Assembly (NCBI GenBank): GCA_017539385.1
Contig: JAFYHC010000089.1
Location: 1 to 53,206, forward strand
Direction of reading: 5' to 3'
Source: Solobacterium sp.
Lineage (GTDB): Bacteria > Bacillota_I > Bacilli_A > Erysipelotrichales > Erysipelotrichaceae
DNA length: 53,206 nt
Part shown: one piece after another, positions 7,479 through 15,798 of the stretch
Layout of the letters: every line of letters starts with the position of its first letter
Position numbering within the stretch: position 1 is the stretch's first letter
Program-made: the position numbers and the translations under genes
The notes under the pieces: model-generated
Database searches by the model: none
What the model saw: only the letters and a program-made list of their open reading frames with translations
What the model was told of the DNA's origin: nothing

Positions 7479-8300
7479 ATGAAAGAAAAGATATTTGAAA
7501 CAGCTTCCGGTACGATCCATTACTGGACGAATGATATCAGGGAAAGCAGAATAACTCTTGTCTTTCTGCCGGGACTTACGGCAGATCATCATCTGTTTGA
7601 CAGGCAGACGGTAGCGTTTGAAGAGGAATTCAATCTGCTCACATGGGATGCTCCGGGACATGCGGCTTCCCGGCCGTTCAAACTGGATTTTTCTTTGATG
7701 GATAAAGCAGTATGGCTTCATGAGATCCTGAAGCAGGAGGGGATATCTCATCCTGTATTAATTGGACAGTCGATGGGCGGCTATGTATCTCAGTGTTTTA
7801 TAGAAAAGTATCCTGGGGAAGCGGCCGGCTTCGTTTCCATTGATTCGGCGCCTTTAAAACGCAGCTACGTGACCGGTGCAGAGATCTGGCTTCTGAAACG
7901 AACAGAAGGCATGTACCGTGCATTTCCCTGGAGCATAATGAAAAAGATCGGTGCTGAGGGATGTGCAGTCAGTGAATATGGACGAATACTGATGCGCAGT
8001 TTTCTGGATTGCTACACAAAGGATGAATACTGCAGACTATCCGGACATGGGATGAAACTGCTGGCGGAAGCCATGGAAGCGGATCTTCCGTACCGGATCG
8101 GCTGTCCCGTGATTCTGATCTGCGGAGAGAAGGATAATGCAGGGTCCGCAAAAAGCTATAACCGCAGATGGACGAAAAAAGAAGGCATTCCGCTCTTCTG
8201 GATCAAAAATGCAGGACATAATTCCAATACGGATCAGCCGGAAGAAGTCAATCAGATCATCCGTGACTTTGTCCGCACCATTCAGGAGGTACAGTCATGA
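7479..8300 (+). CDS. Alpha/beta hydrolase
   Basis: 273-residue alpha/beta-hydrolase fold. The oxyanion-hole region is FLPGLTAD near 29-36, the nucleophile elbow is GQSMGG (Ser nucleophile), an Asp near GEKDN is the likely acid and the catalytic His is in KNAGHNSN near the C-terminus. I take ATG 7479, next to the TetR stop, though the frame is open upstream. The stop overlaps the next gene in an ATGA arrangement. It may be an esterase or lipase-like enzyme; the substrate is unknown but presumably linked to the TetR ligand. Confidence 0.9.
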   Translation: MKEKIFETASGTIHYWTNDIRESRITLVFLPGLTADHHLFDRQTVAFEEEFNLLTWDAPGHAASRPFKLDFSLMDKAVWLHEILKQEGISHPVLIGQSMGGYVSQCFIEKYPGEAAGFVSIDSAPLKRSYVTGAEIWLLKRTEGMYRAFPWSIMKKIGAEGCAVSEYGRILMRSFLDCYTKDEYCRLSGHGMKLLAEAMEADLPYRIGCPVILICGEKDNAGSAKSYNRRWTKKEGIPLFWIKNAGHNSNTDQPEEVNQIIRDFVRTIQEVQS

Positions 8301-8968
8301 ACAGTGCACTTTTCATACGGGCAATTACCAGGTTTATCGCAGGCGTGCTGTTAGTTGGCGGTCTGCTGTTTCTGCCTGCAGGGACATGGAACTATCCGCA
8401 GGCATGGCTTCTGATCGGGATCCTGTTTGTTCCGATGTTCATTGCCGGACTTGTTATGATGAAAATGAATCCGGGACTGCTTAAAAAACGTCTGAACGTA
8501 AAAGAAGAGGAAACGGAGCAGCGTCAGGTTATTGTATTCAGCGGCATCATGTTTCTGGCAGCGTTTCTTGCGGCTGGATTCAGCTTCCGCTATAAGTGGC
8601 TGATGCTTCCGTTTGCAGTGAGCGTGGCCGCTGCGGTACTGTTTCTTGCAGCTTATGCACTCTACGCTGAGGTATTGCGTGAGAATACCTATCTATCCAG
8701 AACAATAGAGGTACAGGAAAACCAGAAGGTGATCGATACCGGTCTTTATGGGATCGTAAGGCATCCGATGTATATGGCAACAGTGTTCCTGTTTCTTGCC
8801 ATGCCGCTGGTTCTTGGCTCCGTCATCTCGTTTATTATTCTTTTTGCTTACATTCCAATCATTATCAAACGGATCCGTAATGAGGAACAGGTGCTGGCAG
8901 AAGGACTTCCCGGTTACAGTGAGTATATGGAGAAAGTAAAGTACAGGCTGATTCCATTTATCTGGTAA
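8297..8968 (+). CDS. Isoprenylcysteine carboxyl methyltransferase-family membrane protein
   Basis: 223 residues with five or six membrane spans. The C-terminal half carries the family signature: VIDTGLYGIVRHPMYMATVFLFLAMPLVLGS, then IIIKRIRNEEQVLAEGLPGYSEYMEKVKYRLIPFIW, in which RHPMY and the E-E-x...Y-x-x-Y form the SAM site of ICMT/PEMT-like enzymes. Bacterial members methylate small lipids or unknown targets, and the isoprenyl-protein role is eukaryotic. The ATG overlaps the hydrolase stop, so it is coupled to it. Confidence 0.88.
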   Translation: MNSALFIRAITRFIAGVLLVGGLLFLPAGTWNYPQAWLLIGILFVPMFIAGLVMMKMNPGLLKKRLNVKEEETEQRQVIVFSGIMFLAAFLAAGFSFRYKWLMLPFAVSVAAAVLFLAAYALYAEVLRENTYLSRTIEVQENQKVIDTGLYGIVRHPMYMATVFLFLAMPLVLGSVISFIILFAYIPIIIKRIRNEEQVLAEGLPGYSEYMEKVKYRLIPFIW

Positions 8969-9055
8969 GAAGATGCCTGCAGCAGGCTCCCAGTGCTGGT
9001 AGTGCATGGCGGCAATACAGCAGCTAAATCAGCAAACAAACAGGTAATATGACAG

Positions 9056-9095
9056 ACTGTGGTACATGCGCAATACGCATACCACAGTTTTTTTA
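9056..9095 (+). terminator. Intrinsic terminator after the TetR-hydrolase-ICMT operon
   Basis: An eight-base outer stem ACTGTGGT / ACCACAGT and an inner ATGCG / CGCAT stem form a long hairpin that ends in seven T. Confidence 0.85.
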
Positions 9096-9119
9096 TAAGA
9101 ATATATCTGCACCGTAACA

Positions 9120-9157
9120 AACATGACATACAGGTGTCATGTTCCTCCTGCTATGAT
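9120..9157 (+). promoter_or_regulatory. Palindromic operator and -10 element upstream of the WYL regulator
   Basis: AACATGACA (9120-9128), a 6-bp spacer, and TGTCATGTT (9135-9143) form a perfect 9-bp inverted repeat. A TATGAT hexamer at 9152-9157 lies 17 bp after a weak -35 inside the palindrome. This is the expected position for a repressor site or for an activator that contacts the -35. The WYL regulator gene begins at about 9179. Confidence 0.6.
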
Positions 9158-9178
9158 ATGGATGGAGCGTGAGTGAAC

Positions 9179-10090
9179 ATGAAGATAGACAGGTTGATCG
9201 GAATACTATCGATCCTGCTGCAGAAAGAAAAAACAACGGCTCCTGAACTGGCAGAAATGTTCGAGGTATCCCGCAGAACCATTCATCGGGATATTGAAGA
9301 TCTCTGCATGGCAGGGATACCCATACGGACGGAACAGGGAGCAGGAGGCGGCATCTCCATTATGGAGGGATACCGGATGGACAGAACGATTCTGACATCA
9401 AAAGAACTGCAGATGATTCTTGCGGGACTGCGCAGTCTGGACAGCGTGAGCGGAAGCAGATACTACGCTCAGCTGATGGAAAAGATCCAGACAGGATCCT
9501 CAGAGTTTATCAGCGGCAGAGATTCCATTTTGATCGATCTTTCATCATGGTATCGTGACACGTTGTCCTTGAAGATCGAAACGATACTGAATGCGATCGA
9601 AGACAGGCACTTGGTGCAATTCCGATATTATTCTCCATCCGGTGAAAGCAGCCGGACAGCGGAACCGTATTATCTCGTGTTTCATTGGTCTAACTGGTAC
9701 CTCTGGGGCTGGTGCAGAGACCGCAGGGATTACCGGCTGTTCAAACTGAACCGTATGGACAGCGTGTCGGAAACGGAACAGGAATATGTTTGTCAGAATG
9801 CACCGATGCCGGATCTTTCAACAGAAAAAATATTCCCGGGCGGAATCAGGGTTAAAGCTCTGTTTGCACCGGATATGAAATGGCGTCTTGTCGAAGATTT
9901 CGGACCGCATTGTTTTACAGTAGCAGATGATGGAAGGCTGCTGTTTTCTGCGGATTATACAGACTTGGATAATCTTGTGACATGGCTGATGACATTTGGC
10001 CCAAAGGCGGAAGTACTGGAGCCTGTTGAAGCACGTGAGATCATACGCAGGACTGCAGAAGAGACACTGCAGCGGTATAAGGAGGATTGA
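9179..10090 (+). CDS. YafY-type WYL-domain transcriptional regulator
   Basis: About 303 residues. The HTH_11/DeoR-like N-terminus begins MKIDRLIGILSILLQKEKTTAPELAEMFEVSRRTIHRDIEDLCMAGIPI. The C-terminal WYL domain follows from about residue 135, with HLVQFRYYSPSGE and WYLWGWCRDRRDYRLFKLNRM, then a WCX-like tail. ATG 9179 gives the canonical family start; GTG 9173 is an alternative that is nearer the GGAG site. Only a few bases separate it from the GyrI-like gene (GGAGG then 10095), a common pairing in Bacillota. WYL proteins sense nucleotides or small molecules; the ligand here is unknown. Confidence 0.9.
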   Translation: MKIDRLIGILSILLQKEKTTAPELAEMFEVSRRTIHRDIEDLCMAGIPIRTEQGAGGGISIMEGYRMDRTILTSKELQMILAGLRSLDSVSGSRYYAQLMEKIQTGSSEFISGRDSILIDLSSWYRDTLSLKIETILNAIEDRHLVQFRYYSPSGESSRTAEPYYLVFHWSNWYLWGWCRDRRDYRLFKLNRMDSVSETEQEYVCQNAPMPDLSTEKIFPGGIRVKALFAPDMKWRLVEDFGPHCFTVADDGRLLFSADYTDLDNLVTWLMTFGPKAEVLEPVEAREIIRRTAEETLQRYKED

Positions 10091-10094
10091 CACT

Positions 10095-10733
10095 ATGGCA
10101 TTTGATTTCAAAAAAGAATATAAAGAATTTTATTTGCCCGGCAGAACACCTTCGATTGTAACAGTACCGAAGATGCATTATATTGCAGTGCGGGGCAGCG
10201 GAAATCCAAACGATGAAGATGGTGATTATAAACGGGCAATAGGACTTCTGTATGGCATTGCGTATACGATCAAAATGAGCAGGAAGTCTGATCATCAGAT
10301 GGATGGATACTTTGATTATGTCGTACCGCCGCTGGAAGGCTTCTGGTGGCAGGACGGAGTGATCGGTGTTGATTATGCAAGAAAAGATGCATTCCAGTGG
10401 ATCTCTGTTATCCGTCTGCCGGATTTTGTGACGAAAGAAGAGTTTGACTGGGCTGTCAGGGAAGCATCGGCGAAAAAGAAGCAGGATTTCTCAAAAGTGG
10501 AATTCTACTGTTATGAGGAGGGATTGTGCGTTCAGTGCATGCATATTGGGCCATATGATGATGAACCGGCCACAGTACAGCGTATGCATGATTTCATGGA
10601 ACAGGAAGGGTATGAACTGGATATCACCGATACCCGCATGCATCATGAGATCTATCTGAGTGATGTCAGAAAGACAGCACCGCAGAAGCTGAAGACTGTA
10701 ATTCGTCATCCGATAAAAGGAAAGGAGAACTGA
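10095..10733 (+). CDS. GyrI-like small-molecule-binding domain protein
   Basis: 212 residues that match the GyrI-like family of the SHS2/BmrR-type ligand fold: the N-terminal AFDFKKEYKEFYLP and the central PSIVTVPKMHYIAVRGSGNPN, followed by YKRAIGLLYGIAYTIKM and the late CVQCMHIGPYDDEPATVQRMHDFM. Cytosolic GyrI-like proteins sequester or hydrolyse cationic hydrophobic compounds. Its usual partner is a YafY-type regulator, found immediately upstream. ATG 10095 is 10 bases after a GGAGG that also ends the regulator gene. It is followed 4 bases later by a GNAT-YoaP gene. Confidence 0.9.
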   Translation: MAFDFKKEYKEFYLPGRTPSIVTVPKMHYIAVRGSGNPNDEDGDYKRAIGLLYGIAYTIKMSRKSDHQMDGYFDYVVPPLEGFWWQDGVIGVDYARKDAFQWISVIRLPDFVTKEEFDWAVREASAKKKQDFSKVEFYCYEEGLCVQCMHIGPYDDEPATVQRMHDFMEQEGYELDITDTRMHHEIYLSDVRKTAPQKLKTVIRHPIKGKEN

Positions 10734-10737
10734 TCGT

Positions 10738-11484
10738 ATGGATTACATCAGAGTAACAAAAGACAATCTCGAAAAGGAACATATCTGCTGTGCTATCTCC
10801 AATAACAGGGATATTCAGGTATCTTCGAAGAAAGCATGGATGGCAGACCGGTTTGATGAGGGACTTGTCTTTCTCAAAAGCACAGAAAGAGGCAAGTGTT
10901 TCATTGAGTATATTCCGGCAGAATATGCATGGGTTCCCATCAGAGCAGATGGATATATGTATATCGACTGTCTGTGGGTGTCTGGTTCTTTCAAGGGACA
11001 TGGATATTCGACAGACCTGCTGAATGCATGCATCAAAGACAGCAGGGAAAAAGGAAAGAAGGGACTGTGTATCCTTTCCTCTGCGAAAAAGAAGCCATTC
11101 CTGGCGGATCCAAAGTATCTGAAATACAAGGGATTCAGTGTGAGTGATGAAGCGGATAACGGTATCCAACTGTGGTATCAGCCTTTTGAAAGTGACGCGG
11201 ACAAACCAGTTTTCAAAGAAGCCGCAAGACATCCCCATATAGAAGAAAAGGGATATGTGCTGTATTACACCAGCCAGTGTCCGTTCAATGCAAAATATGT
11301 CCCGCTTCTGATCGAGACAGCAAAAGAGAATGGCATACCGTTTCATGCAATTCATATTACAAGCCGGGAAGAAGCCCAGAATGCTCCGACACCGATCACA
11401 AACTATGCGTTGTTCCACGATGGACGGTATGTTACAAATGAACAGATGAATGAAAAGAAGTTCCTGAAACTTGTAAATGTATAA
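10738..11484 (+). CDS. GNAT N-acetyltransferase with C-terminal YoaP-like domain
   Basis: 248 residues. The GNAT half has the acetyl-CoA loop in YIDCLWVSGSFKGHGYSTDLLNACIKDSREKGKKGL. The C-terminal third, YVLYYTSQCPFNAKYVPLLIETAKENGIPFHAIHITSREEAQNAPTPITNYALFHDGRYVTNE, is a thioredoxin-like fold with a lone Cys in SQCPF and matches the YoaP family. The order WYL regulator, GyrI-like, GNAT-YoaP suggests a small detoxification operon. Confidence 0.87.
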   Translation: MDYIRVTKDNLEKEHICCAISNNRDIQVSSKKAWMADRFDEGLVFLKSTERGKCFIEYIPAEYAWVPIRADGYMYIDCLWVSGSFKGHGYSTDLLNACIKDSREKGKKGLCILSSAKKKPFLADPKYLKYKGFSVSDEADNGIQLWYQPFESDADKPVFKEAARHPHIEEKGYVLYYTSQCPFNAKYVPLLIETAKENGIPFHAIHITSREEAQNAPTPITNYALFHDGRYVTNEQMNEKKFLKLVNV

Positions 11485-11496
11485 GAGGATATATCT

Positions 11497-11946
11497 ATGA
11501 GCAAAACAGAGAATGTGGAACTGACGGTATTATGCCTGCTGGAAGACGGTGACAGGATATTGCTGCAGAACAGGGTAAAGAAAGACTGGCAGGGCTATGC
11601 ATTGCCAGGCGGTCATGTAGAACCCGGAGAGTCTTTTGCAGAAGCTGTGGTCCGCGAAATGAAGGAAGAGACCGGTCTGTTGGTTCTGGATGCAAGACTG
11701 GCCGGCGTTAAGCAGTTTCCCATCGAGAATGGAAGATACGTTGTACTGCTGTTTAAGGCATCAAAATGGACAGGTGATCTTGTTTCATCACAGGAAGGAC
11801 AAATGGAATGGGTACGATACAGTGACCTTCCAACTGTAAATACTGTTGCGGATTTTGAAGATCTGCTGAAAGTAATCAATACACCGGAACTGACAGAATT
11901 CCAGTATCTGGTGTCGGGAGATGAATGGACAGTGTCCATTCATTAA
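11497..11946 (+). CDS. Nudix hydrolase, MutT/8-oxo-dGTP diphosphatase-like
   Basis: 149 residues. A complete Nudix box is seen at residues 39-61, with G39, E45, R53-E54, E57-E58, G60 in the pattern G-x5-E-x7-R-E-U-x-E-E-x-G-U. The upstream strand region ALPGGHVEPGES fits the MutT/RppH-like 8-oxo-dGTP or (d)NTP type, but the substrate cannot be set from sequence. The gene ends the WYL operon, 12 bases after the YoaP-GNAT gene, and precedes an intrinsic terminator. Confidence 0.9.
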   Translation: MSKTENVELTVLCLLEDGDRILLQNRVKKDWQGYALPGGHVEPGESFAEAVVREMKEETGLLVLDARLAGVKQFPIENGRYVVLLFKASKWTGDLVSSQEGQMEWVRYSDLPTVNTVADFEDLLKVINTPELTEFQYLVSGDEWTVSIH

Positions 11947-11958
11947 ATCATCAGTAAG

Positions 11959-11987
11959 GATTTCCGAATGCAGGAAATCTTTTTTTC
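11959..11987 (+). terminator. Intrinsic terminator after the Nudix gene
   Basis: GATTTCC / GGAAATC with a 7-base loop, then seven T. It separates the WYL operon from the TIR gene. Confidence 0.85.
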
Positions 11988-11994
11988 AAGCCTG

Positions 11995-12000
11995 TATAAT
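11995..12000 (+). promoter_or_regulatory. -10 element of the TIR gene
   Basis: A consensus TATAAT is located 54 bases before the TIR start codon and directly after the terminator. No clear -35 is seen at 17 bp. The TIR gene therefore probably has its own promoter. Confidence 0.5.
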
Positions 12001-12053
12001 AGAGAAGCAATATACCGAAAGCGGTATGCAGAAAAGATACGAGGTTATCGATC

Positions 12054-13430
12054 ATGGAAAAAGTATTCATCAGTTACTCTAGCAGGGACCACGAATGGGC
12101 TGCAGATGTCTGCCGTCTTCTGGAAGAACATGGAGCAGTCTGTTTTCTCGATCAGCGTGATCTGGACCGGACAAAATCCAGCTGGGCAGCAGAACTGGTT
12201 AGAGCTCTTACGGAAAGCCGGCATGCCGTGCTTCTTTTAAGCAGATCATCGGCTGTCTCCAATGAAGTGCTGAATGAGATGGCAAATGCTTCTGCGCGCG
12301 GCATCGATATCATTCCTGTACTGAAGGAGAATATTCCGATTCCGGAAGAACTGATGTACTATATCCGGAAATACGAATGGATCCACCTGTATGAGTACTC
12401 AGAGGAGAACGGGGAAGAACTCTTATGTGAGCGTGTGACAGGGAAAAAGACGCATAGTGAACACAAAATGGCTGTACGGATCGATACACCGGAACTGACG
12501 CAGTATGAAGATGCATGCTTTGCAGGAATCAATAACGGCGGCTATGGGGCAGGTCTTGACAAATGTCTGCTGCAGAATGGTGTTTCCGGGTGGAAGCCGG
12601 AAGATGTCGTTCTGGAAGAAGTCAATTACTCTGATTTTACATTTGCTTCGATTGGAATGGCGGAACTGGATGCGGCGTATGAAGAATACTGCCAGACGCG
12701 TGAAGTGCAGAAAATGCGAAACAGGGGAAATGACCGCACACGGTGGATGCTGGCAGGAATCTATCAGAACCGCAAGATATTTATTACCCTGCAGAAGACC
12801 AGATACAGCATGACCAGCTTCTGGTGGAATCAGGTTCGTCATAATGAGGAAATGCAGAAAAAGATGGCAAGGCATGTGTTTGACATGGAAGATGAATTCT
12901 ATCCGAACAGTTTCTGTCTGCATCTGATCCTGGAAACACAGGATGAATACCTGATCGGCACACGCATCAGCAATAATAAGAAGAATGATTACGGCAGAAG
13001 CATTGCAGTTACAGTGGGCGAGCAGATATCTGAAATCGATTTTGCATCCAATACAGTAAATAATGACCAGTTCATACACCAGTGGGTCAAAAGAACAATG
13101 ATCGAGGAACTCAATTTCAAAAATGAGGATTATGAACGATATGTCGATCTGTCTTCGATCCGTGTTCTTGCACTGAGCTACGAAGGGGATATTTACAACT
13201 TTGCACTGCCTGTGTTTGTGCGTCTGAAAATGGACAGTGAGGGCTTTTTGGCATATCTGAATACAATTAACAGAAGCATCGATGAGTTTACGGATATTAT
13301 TCCATTCACTGCGCAGGAAGCACTGGATATTACACGGTCCTATGCCGATGCAGAAAAACGCACTATGTATCATCCTTCCTCTTTCCTGCGTGCTCTGCTG
13401 TATGCCATGTACAAAGGCGCTGATCAGTAA
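12054..13430 (+). CDS. TIR-domain protein with a Nudix-like C-terminal half
   Basis: 458 residues. The N-terminal TIR domain (about 1-125) begins FISYSSRD and has the S-x-x-V-x-x-E pattern with S69, V72 and E75, the site of the catalytic Glu in NADase TIRs. The rest is not a standard TIR partner. From about 285 to 425 it looks like a Nudix fold: an opening FYPNSFCLHLIL and EYLIGTRIS strand pair, then GEQISEIDF, then R347, E351 and E352 in a KRTMIEEL helix that keeps the R-x-x-x-E-E half of the Nudix box. The first box half is degenerate, so hydrolase activity is uncertain. A TIR joined to a Nudix-like fold could couple NAD cleavage to recognition of ADP-ribose-like products; this is inference. 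The transmembrane acyltransferase downstream is broken. Confidence 0.85.
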   Translation: MEKVFISYSSRDHEWAADVCRLLEEHGAVCFLDQRDLDRTKSSWAAELVRALTESRHAVLLLSRSSAVSNEVLNEMANASARGIDIIPVLKENIPIPEELMYYIRKYEWIHLYEYSEENGEELLCERVTGKKTHSEHKMAVRIDTPELTQYEDACFAGINNGGYGAGLDKCLLQNGVSGWKPEDVVLEEVNYSDFTFASIGMAELDAAYEEYCQTREVQKMRNRGNDRTRWMLAGIYQNRKIFITLQKTRYSMTSFWWNQVRHNEEMQKKMARHVFDMEDEFYPNSFCLHLILETQDEYLIGTRISNNKKNDYGRSIAVTVGEQISEIDFASNTVNNDQFIHQWVKRTMIEELNFKNEDYERYVDLSSIRVLALSYEGDIYNFALPVFVRLKMDSEGFLAYLNTINRSIDEFTDIIPFTAQEALDITRSYADAEKRTMYHPSSFLRALLYAMYKGADQ

Positions 13431-13443
13431 TCGGAGGCGAATG

Positions 13444-14395
13444 ATGGAGAAAGTACGCACCAATCAGCTGATCGAATGCATGCGTTATATAGCGTGTGTG
13501 CTGATCTGTTTTATTCATGTGCCGTTTCCCAAACCATTCAGTTCATATGTCATCCTGACGGGAAGAGCAGCTGTTCCGTTTTTTCTGCTGCTGTCGGGCT
13601 ATTTTGCATGCTGTGATGATCCTGTCAGAAAAGCAAAAAAGAAATTGCAGGATACGGTACGGATTGTACTGACAGCAGGTGCTGTGTGTTTTCTTTGATA
13701 CTGCATCAACTGCTTCCTGCAGAATCAGAATCTATTCCAGTGGACCGAACCATATACCGGCATAAATACCTTGTGGAATTTTCTTCTGTATAACCGTGCT
13801 ACTTTTCTGAATTCGGTATTCTACTATTTCTTCATGCTGATCTATATATATCGTTTATATCATTTCCTGCAGATGCAATTGCGTGAAATATGTGTATCTA
13901 TTGATACCGGTGCTGATCGTCCTGCTGTTTGTACGGGCAACGAACGGCGAATGGTTTGAGGGAGGCAACTGGCTTTTTACCGGGATCCCGTTCTTTTATC
14001 TGGGACATTATATGCATGCGCATTCCCGCATCATTACGGCAATGAAGGGGAAGGAGATCATTCTGATTCTGCTGGGATATGGGCTTGCTTATCTGGAAAA
14101 AACAATGCAGTGGCATATACCCTATATCTATGCCGGTTCGATCATCACTGCCGCTGCTGTGCTTTGTCTGTGCATGAATTACAGTGAGATCAGGTGTCCT
14201 TCTTTTCTGATAAAACTTGGCACGCAGTATTCATTGCCGGTATTGCTGTTTCATTGCCAGATCAGAGATACACTGCAGCTCTGTCTTTCCAAAGATACAT
14301 ACTGGTTTCCGCTGCTTGTTGTGACATGCGCAACAGTAATGGTGCTTGCCTATAGAGCATTGATGAACAGGCGAAAGACGGTGCGGATACCGTAA
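13444..14395 (+). pseudogene. Acyltransferase-3 family membrane protein, broken by a stop and a frameshift
   Basis: The start at ATG 13444 follows GGAGG. The N-terminus, NQLIECMRYIACVLICFIHVPFP, has the N-terminal acyltransferase-3 (OafA/WecH-like) signature with a membrane helix and the catalytic-region His. An in-frame TGA at 13696-13698 interrupts the first half, and the same frame continues beyond it with clear coding sense. Near 13865-13885 the frame shifts by one, and the remainder (13883-14395) encodes several more membrane helices to a normal stop. With two lesions, a sequencing error is less likely than a decayed gene. It could have been the O-acyltransferase partner of the preceding TIR protein or an unrelated surface-modifying enzyme. 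Confidence 0.8.
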
Positions 14396-14487
14396 AAACG
14401 GTATGAATTGTCTGATAATGTCTATTTCCGCTGAGGCTGCTATTGAACCCGAAAGAAACGATTATAATGCAGTAGGCAGAGAAAGAT

Positions 14488-15105
14488 ATGGCAAAACAGA
14501 TCAGATATTTCAGACAGGCAGTTCCCCATCTGGAACAGAAATACGGAAAAGAGAAAGCACAGAACATTCTGAAAGATACACTGCACCGATACGAAGAACT
14601 GCTGGAAGAAAACAAAGATGAGCCCAAAGCATACTATATGCATACAAGAGAGCGTATTTATCCATCCATCGCATTGTTTGATGCATTGCTCAGGGGTGGT
14701 ATACCGCGTCAGGAAGCAGAAGACTTTGTGACAGATTATTACCGCTTCCGCTCAAAGGGCATGGCCTCCATGATCAAAACGATTTTCCGAATCCCGGGGC
14801 TGTACAAAATCGTTCCAAAGTTCTTTTTTACCATGACAGAGAAAAGCTTTGGACCGCAGGCAGGCTTTGCGTCCACGAACAAATACCTTGCAGAAGATGA
14901 AATGCGCCTTGATATGATCCGCTGCCCATACTATGACAAATGCAGGCAGTATGGATGCCCGGAGATCGTAAAAGGCTTCTGTGACGCAGATGATATCTGC
15001 TATGGCAATATGCATCCCAGGATATCATGGGACAGAACAAAAACCATCGGTCATGGGGATGGTGTCTGTGATTTTAAAATACATATCAGGAATCAGAAAA
15101 ACTGA
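14488..15105 (+). CDS. L-2-amino-thiazoline-4-carboxylic acid hydrolase family protein
   Basis: 205 residues that match the ATC_hydrolase family. The N-terminus, AKQIRYFRQAVPHLEQKYG, is helical. The C-terminal half has RCPYYDKCRQYGCPEIVKGFCDADDICYGNM, with several Cys and a GHGDGVCDF ending that may hold the active site. In Pseudomonas the family hydrolyses thiazoline carboxylates to cysteine derivatives, but many Bacillota members are annotated only by homology. A consensus TATAAT at 14463-14468 lies 19 bases before ATG 14488. It is the one intact gene in a stretch of decayed ones. Confidence 0.85.
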   Translation: MAKQIRYFRQAVPHLEQKYGKEKAQNILKDTLHRYEELLEENKDEPKAYYMHTRERIYPSIALFDALLRGGIPRQEAEDFVTDYYRFRSKGMASMIKTIFRIPGLYKIVPKFFFTMTEKSFGPQAGFASTNKYLAEDEMRLDMIRCPYYDKCRQYGCPEIVKGFCDADDICYGNMHPRISWDRTKTIGHGDGVCDFKIHIRNQKN

Positions 15106-15450
15106 CCGCAGAAGGAGATCCTGCGGTCAGATCGTTTCCGGTGGTCAGTATTGTTTTGGTCTCTCTTGCTGGAGTCTGCAGCAATATGTCTGTTAATACT
15201 GCAGCAGCCTGTTCTTCACTGATTCCATTCTGCAGTACCCACTTAATAATAAAGGCAGCCATACCGGCAGACTGGAGTTCATAATACAGACGAAGTTCTT
15301 TGGAATCTTCAATTGAAAAGAACGAATGGGCATTTGTCAGTAACTGCCCGAAAATGAGATCGGTCAGCTGACGAAGAAACTTACTGTCATCACCTTTCAG
15401 CATGACATAGATCAGATCCCTGACTTCACAAATGCCGGCGATGATTTTCC
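15086..15450 (-). pseudogene. TetR-family regulator, C-terminal fragment
   Basis: On the minus strand the frame encodes an alpha-helical stretch, RDLIYVMLKGDDSKFLRQLTDLI then ELRLYYELQSAGMAAFIIKWVLQNGISEEQAAAVLTDILL. This resembles the ligand domain of TetR/AcrR regulators. The N-terminal HTH is missing: the reading breaks off near 15450, where a plus-strand fragment begins. A hairpin for the minus strand (15102-15130) overlaps its tail, so the original stop was probably upstream of the present one. This is a truncated remnant. Confidence 0.6.
15098..15130 (-). terminator. Intrinsic terminator for the decayed TetR gene
   Basis: CTGACCGCAG (15102-15111) and CTGCGGTCAG (15121-15130) are perfect 10-bp arms with a 9-base loop. 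On the minus strand they are followed by TTTTT (plus-strand AAAAA). The hairpin overlaps the stop of the ATC hydrolase. Confidence 0.7.
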
Positions 15451-15451
15451 T

Positions 15452-15782
15452 TGCATAGAAGCAGAGGAAGAACTGGAAGAAGCAAAGAAGTGCACAGCCA
15501 GAGTGATCGCTTGGCGGCAAGCCGGAATTTGGTTTCATTCCGCAGGAAATTCACTATGATCCGAAGGCACTGCTGGAACAGTGGTATAAAGAGTTCACAG
15601 AAGGCTGCATTGCATCCATGAACCAGCTGGTTTGCGATCTCTCAGATGATGCTGTTACAAGAAAGATGGTTGAAGAATATGCTGAAGGGGAAGAAGGGCA
15701 CTGCTCATGGGTCGTTAAGCATCTTGCGATCATCGACAAGCTCGGATACGAAAACTATCTTCTTGAAATGATGGATATCTGA
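15452..15782 (+). pseudogene. Ferritin-like (rubrerythrin-type) C-terminal remnant, frameshifted
   Basis: Two plus-strand pieces read in different frames: EAEEELEEAKKCTARVIAW (from about 15452) and, after a shift near 15505, GGKPEFGFIPQEIHYDPKALLEQWYKEF, then MVEEYAEGEEGHCSWVVKHLAIIDKLG to TGA 15780-15782. E-G-E-E-G-H has the E-x-x-H spacing of di-iron helices, which suggests a ferritin-like protein, but I cannot name the family. The N-terminal part and start codon are missing. A rubredoxin remnant follows 16 bases later, and such genes often sit together in peroxide defence. Confidence 0.45.
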
Positions 15783-15798
15783 GGATATCTCAATACAC

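Noticed and set aside
12423..13463. 346-codon minus-strand frame
   Set aside because: Antisense shadow of the TIR gene, Cys/His/Ile rich and without family features.
14387..14404. Hairpin ATACCGT-AAAA-ACGGTAT at the end of the acyltransferase remnant
   Set aside because: No T-run follows, so it is not called a terminator.
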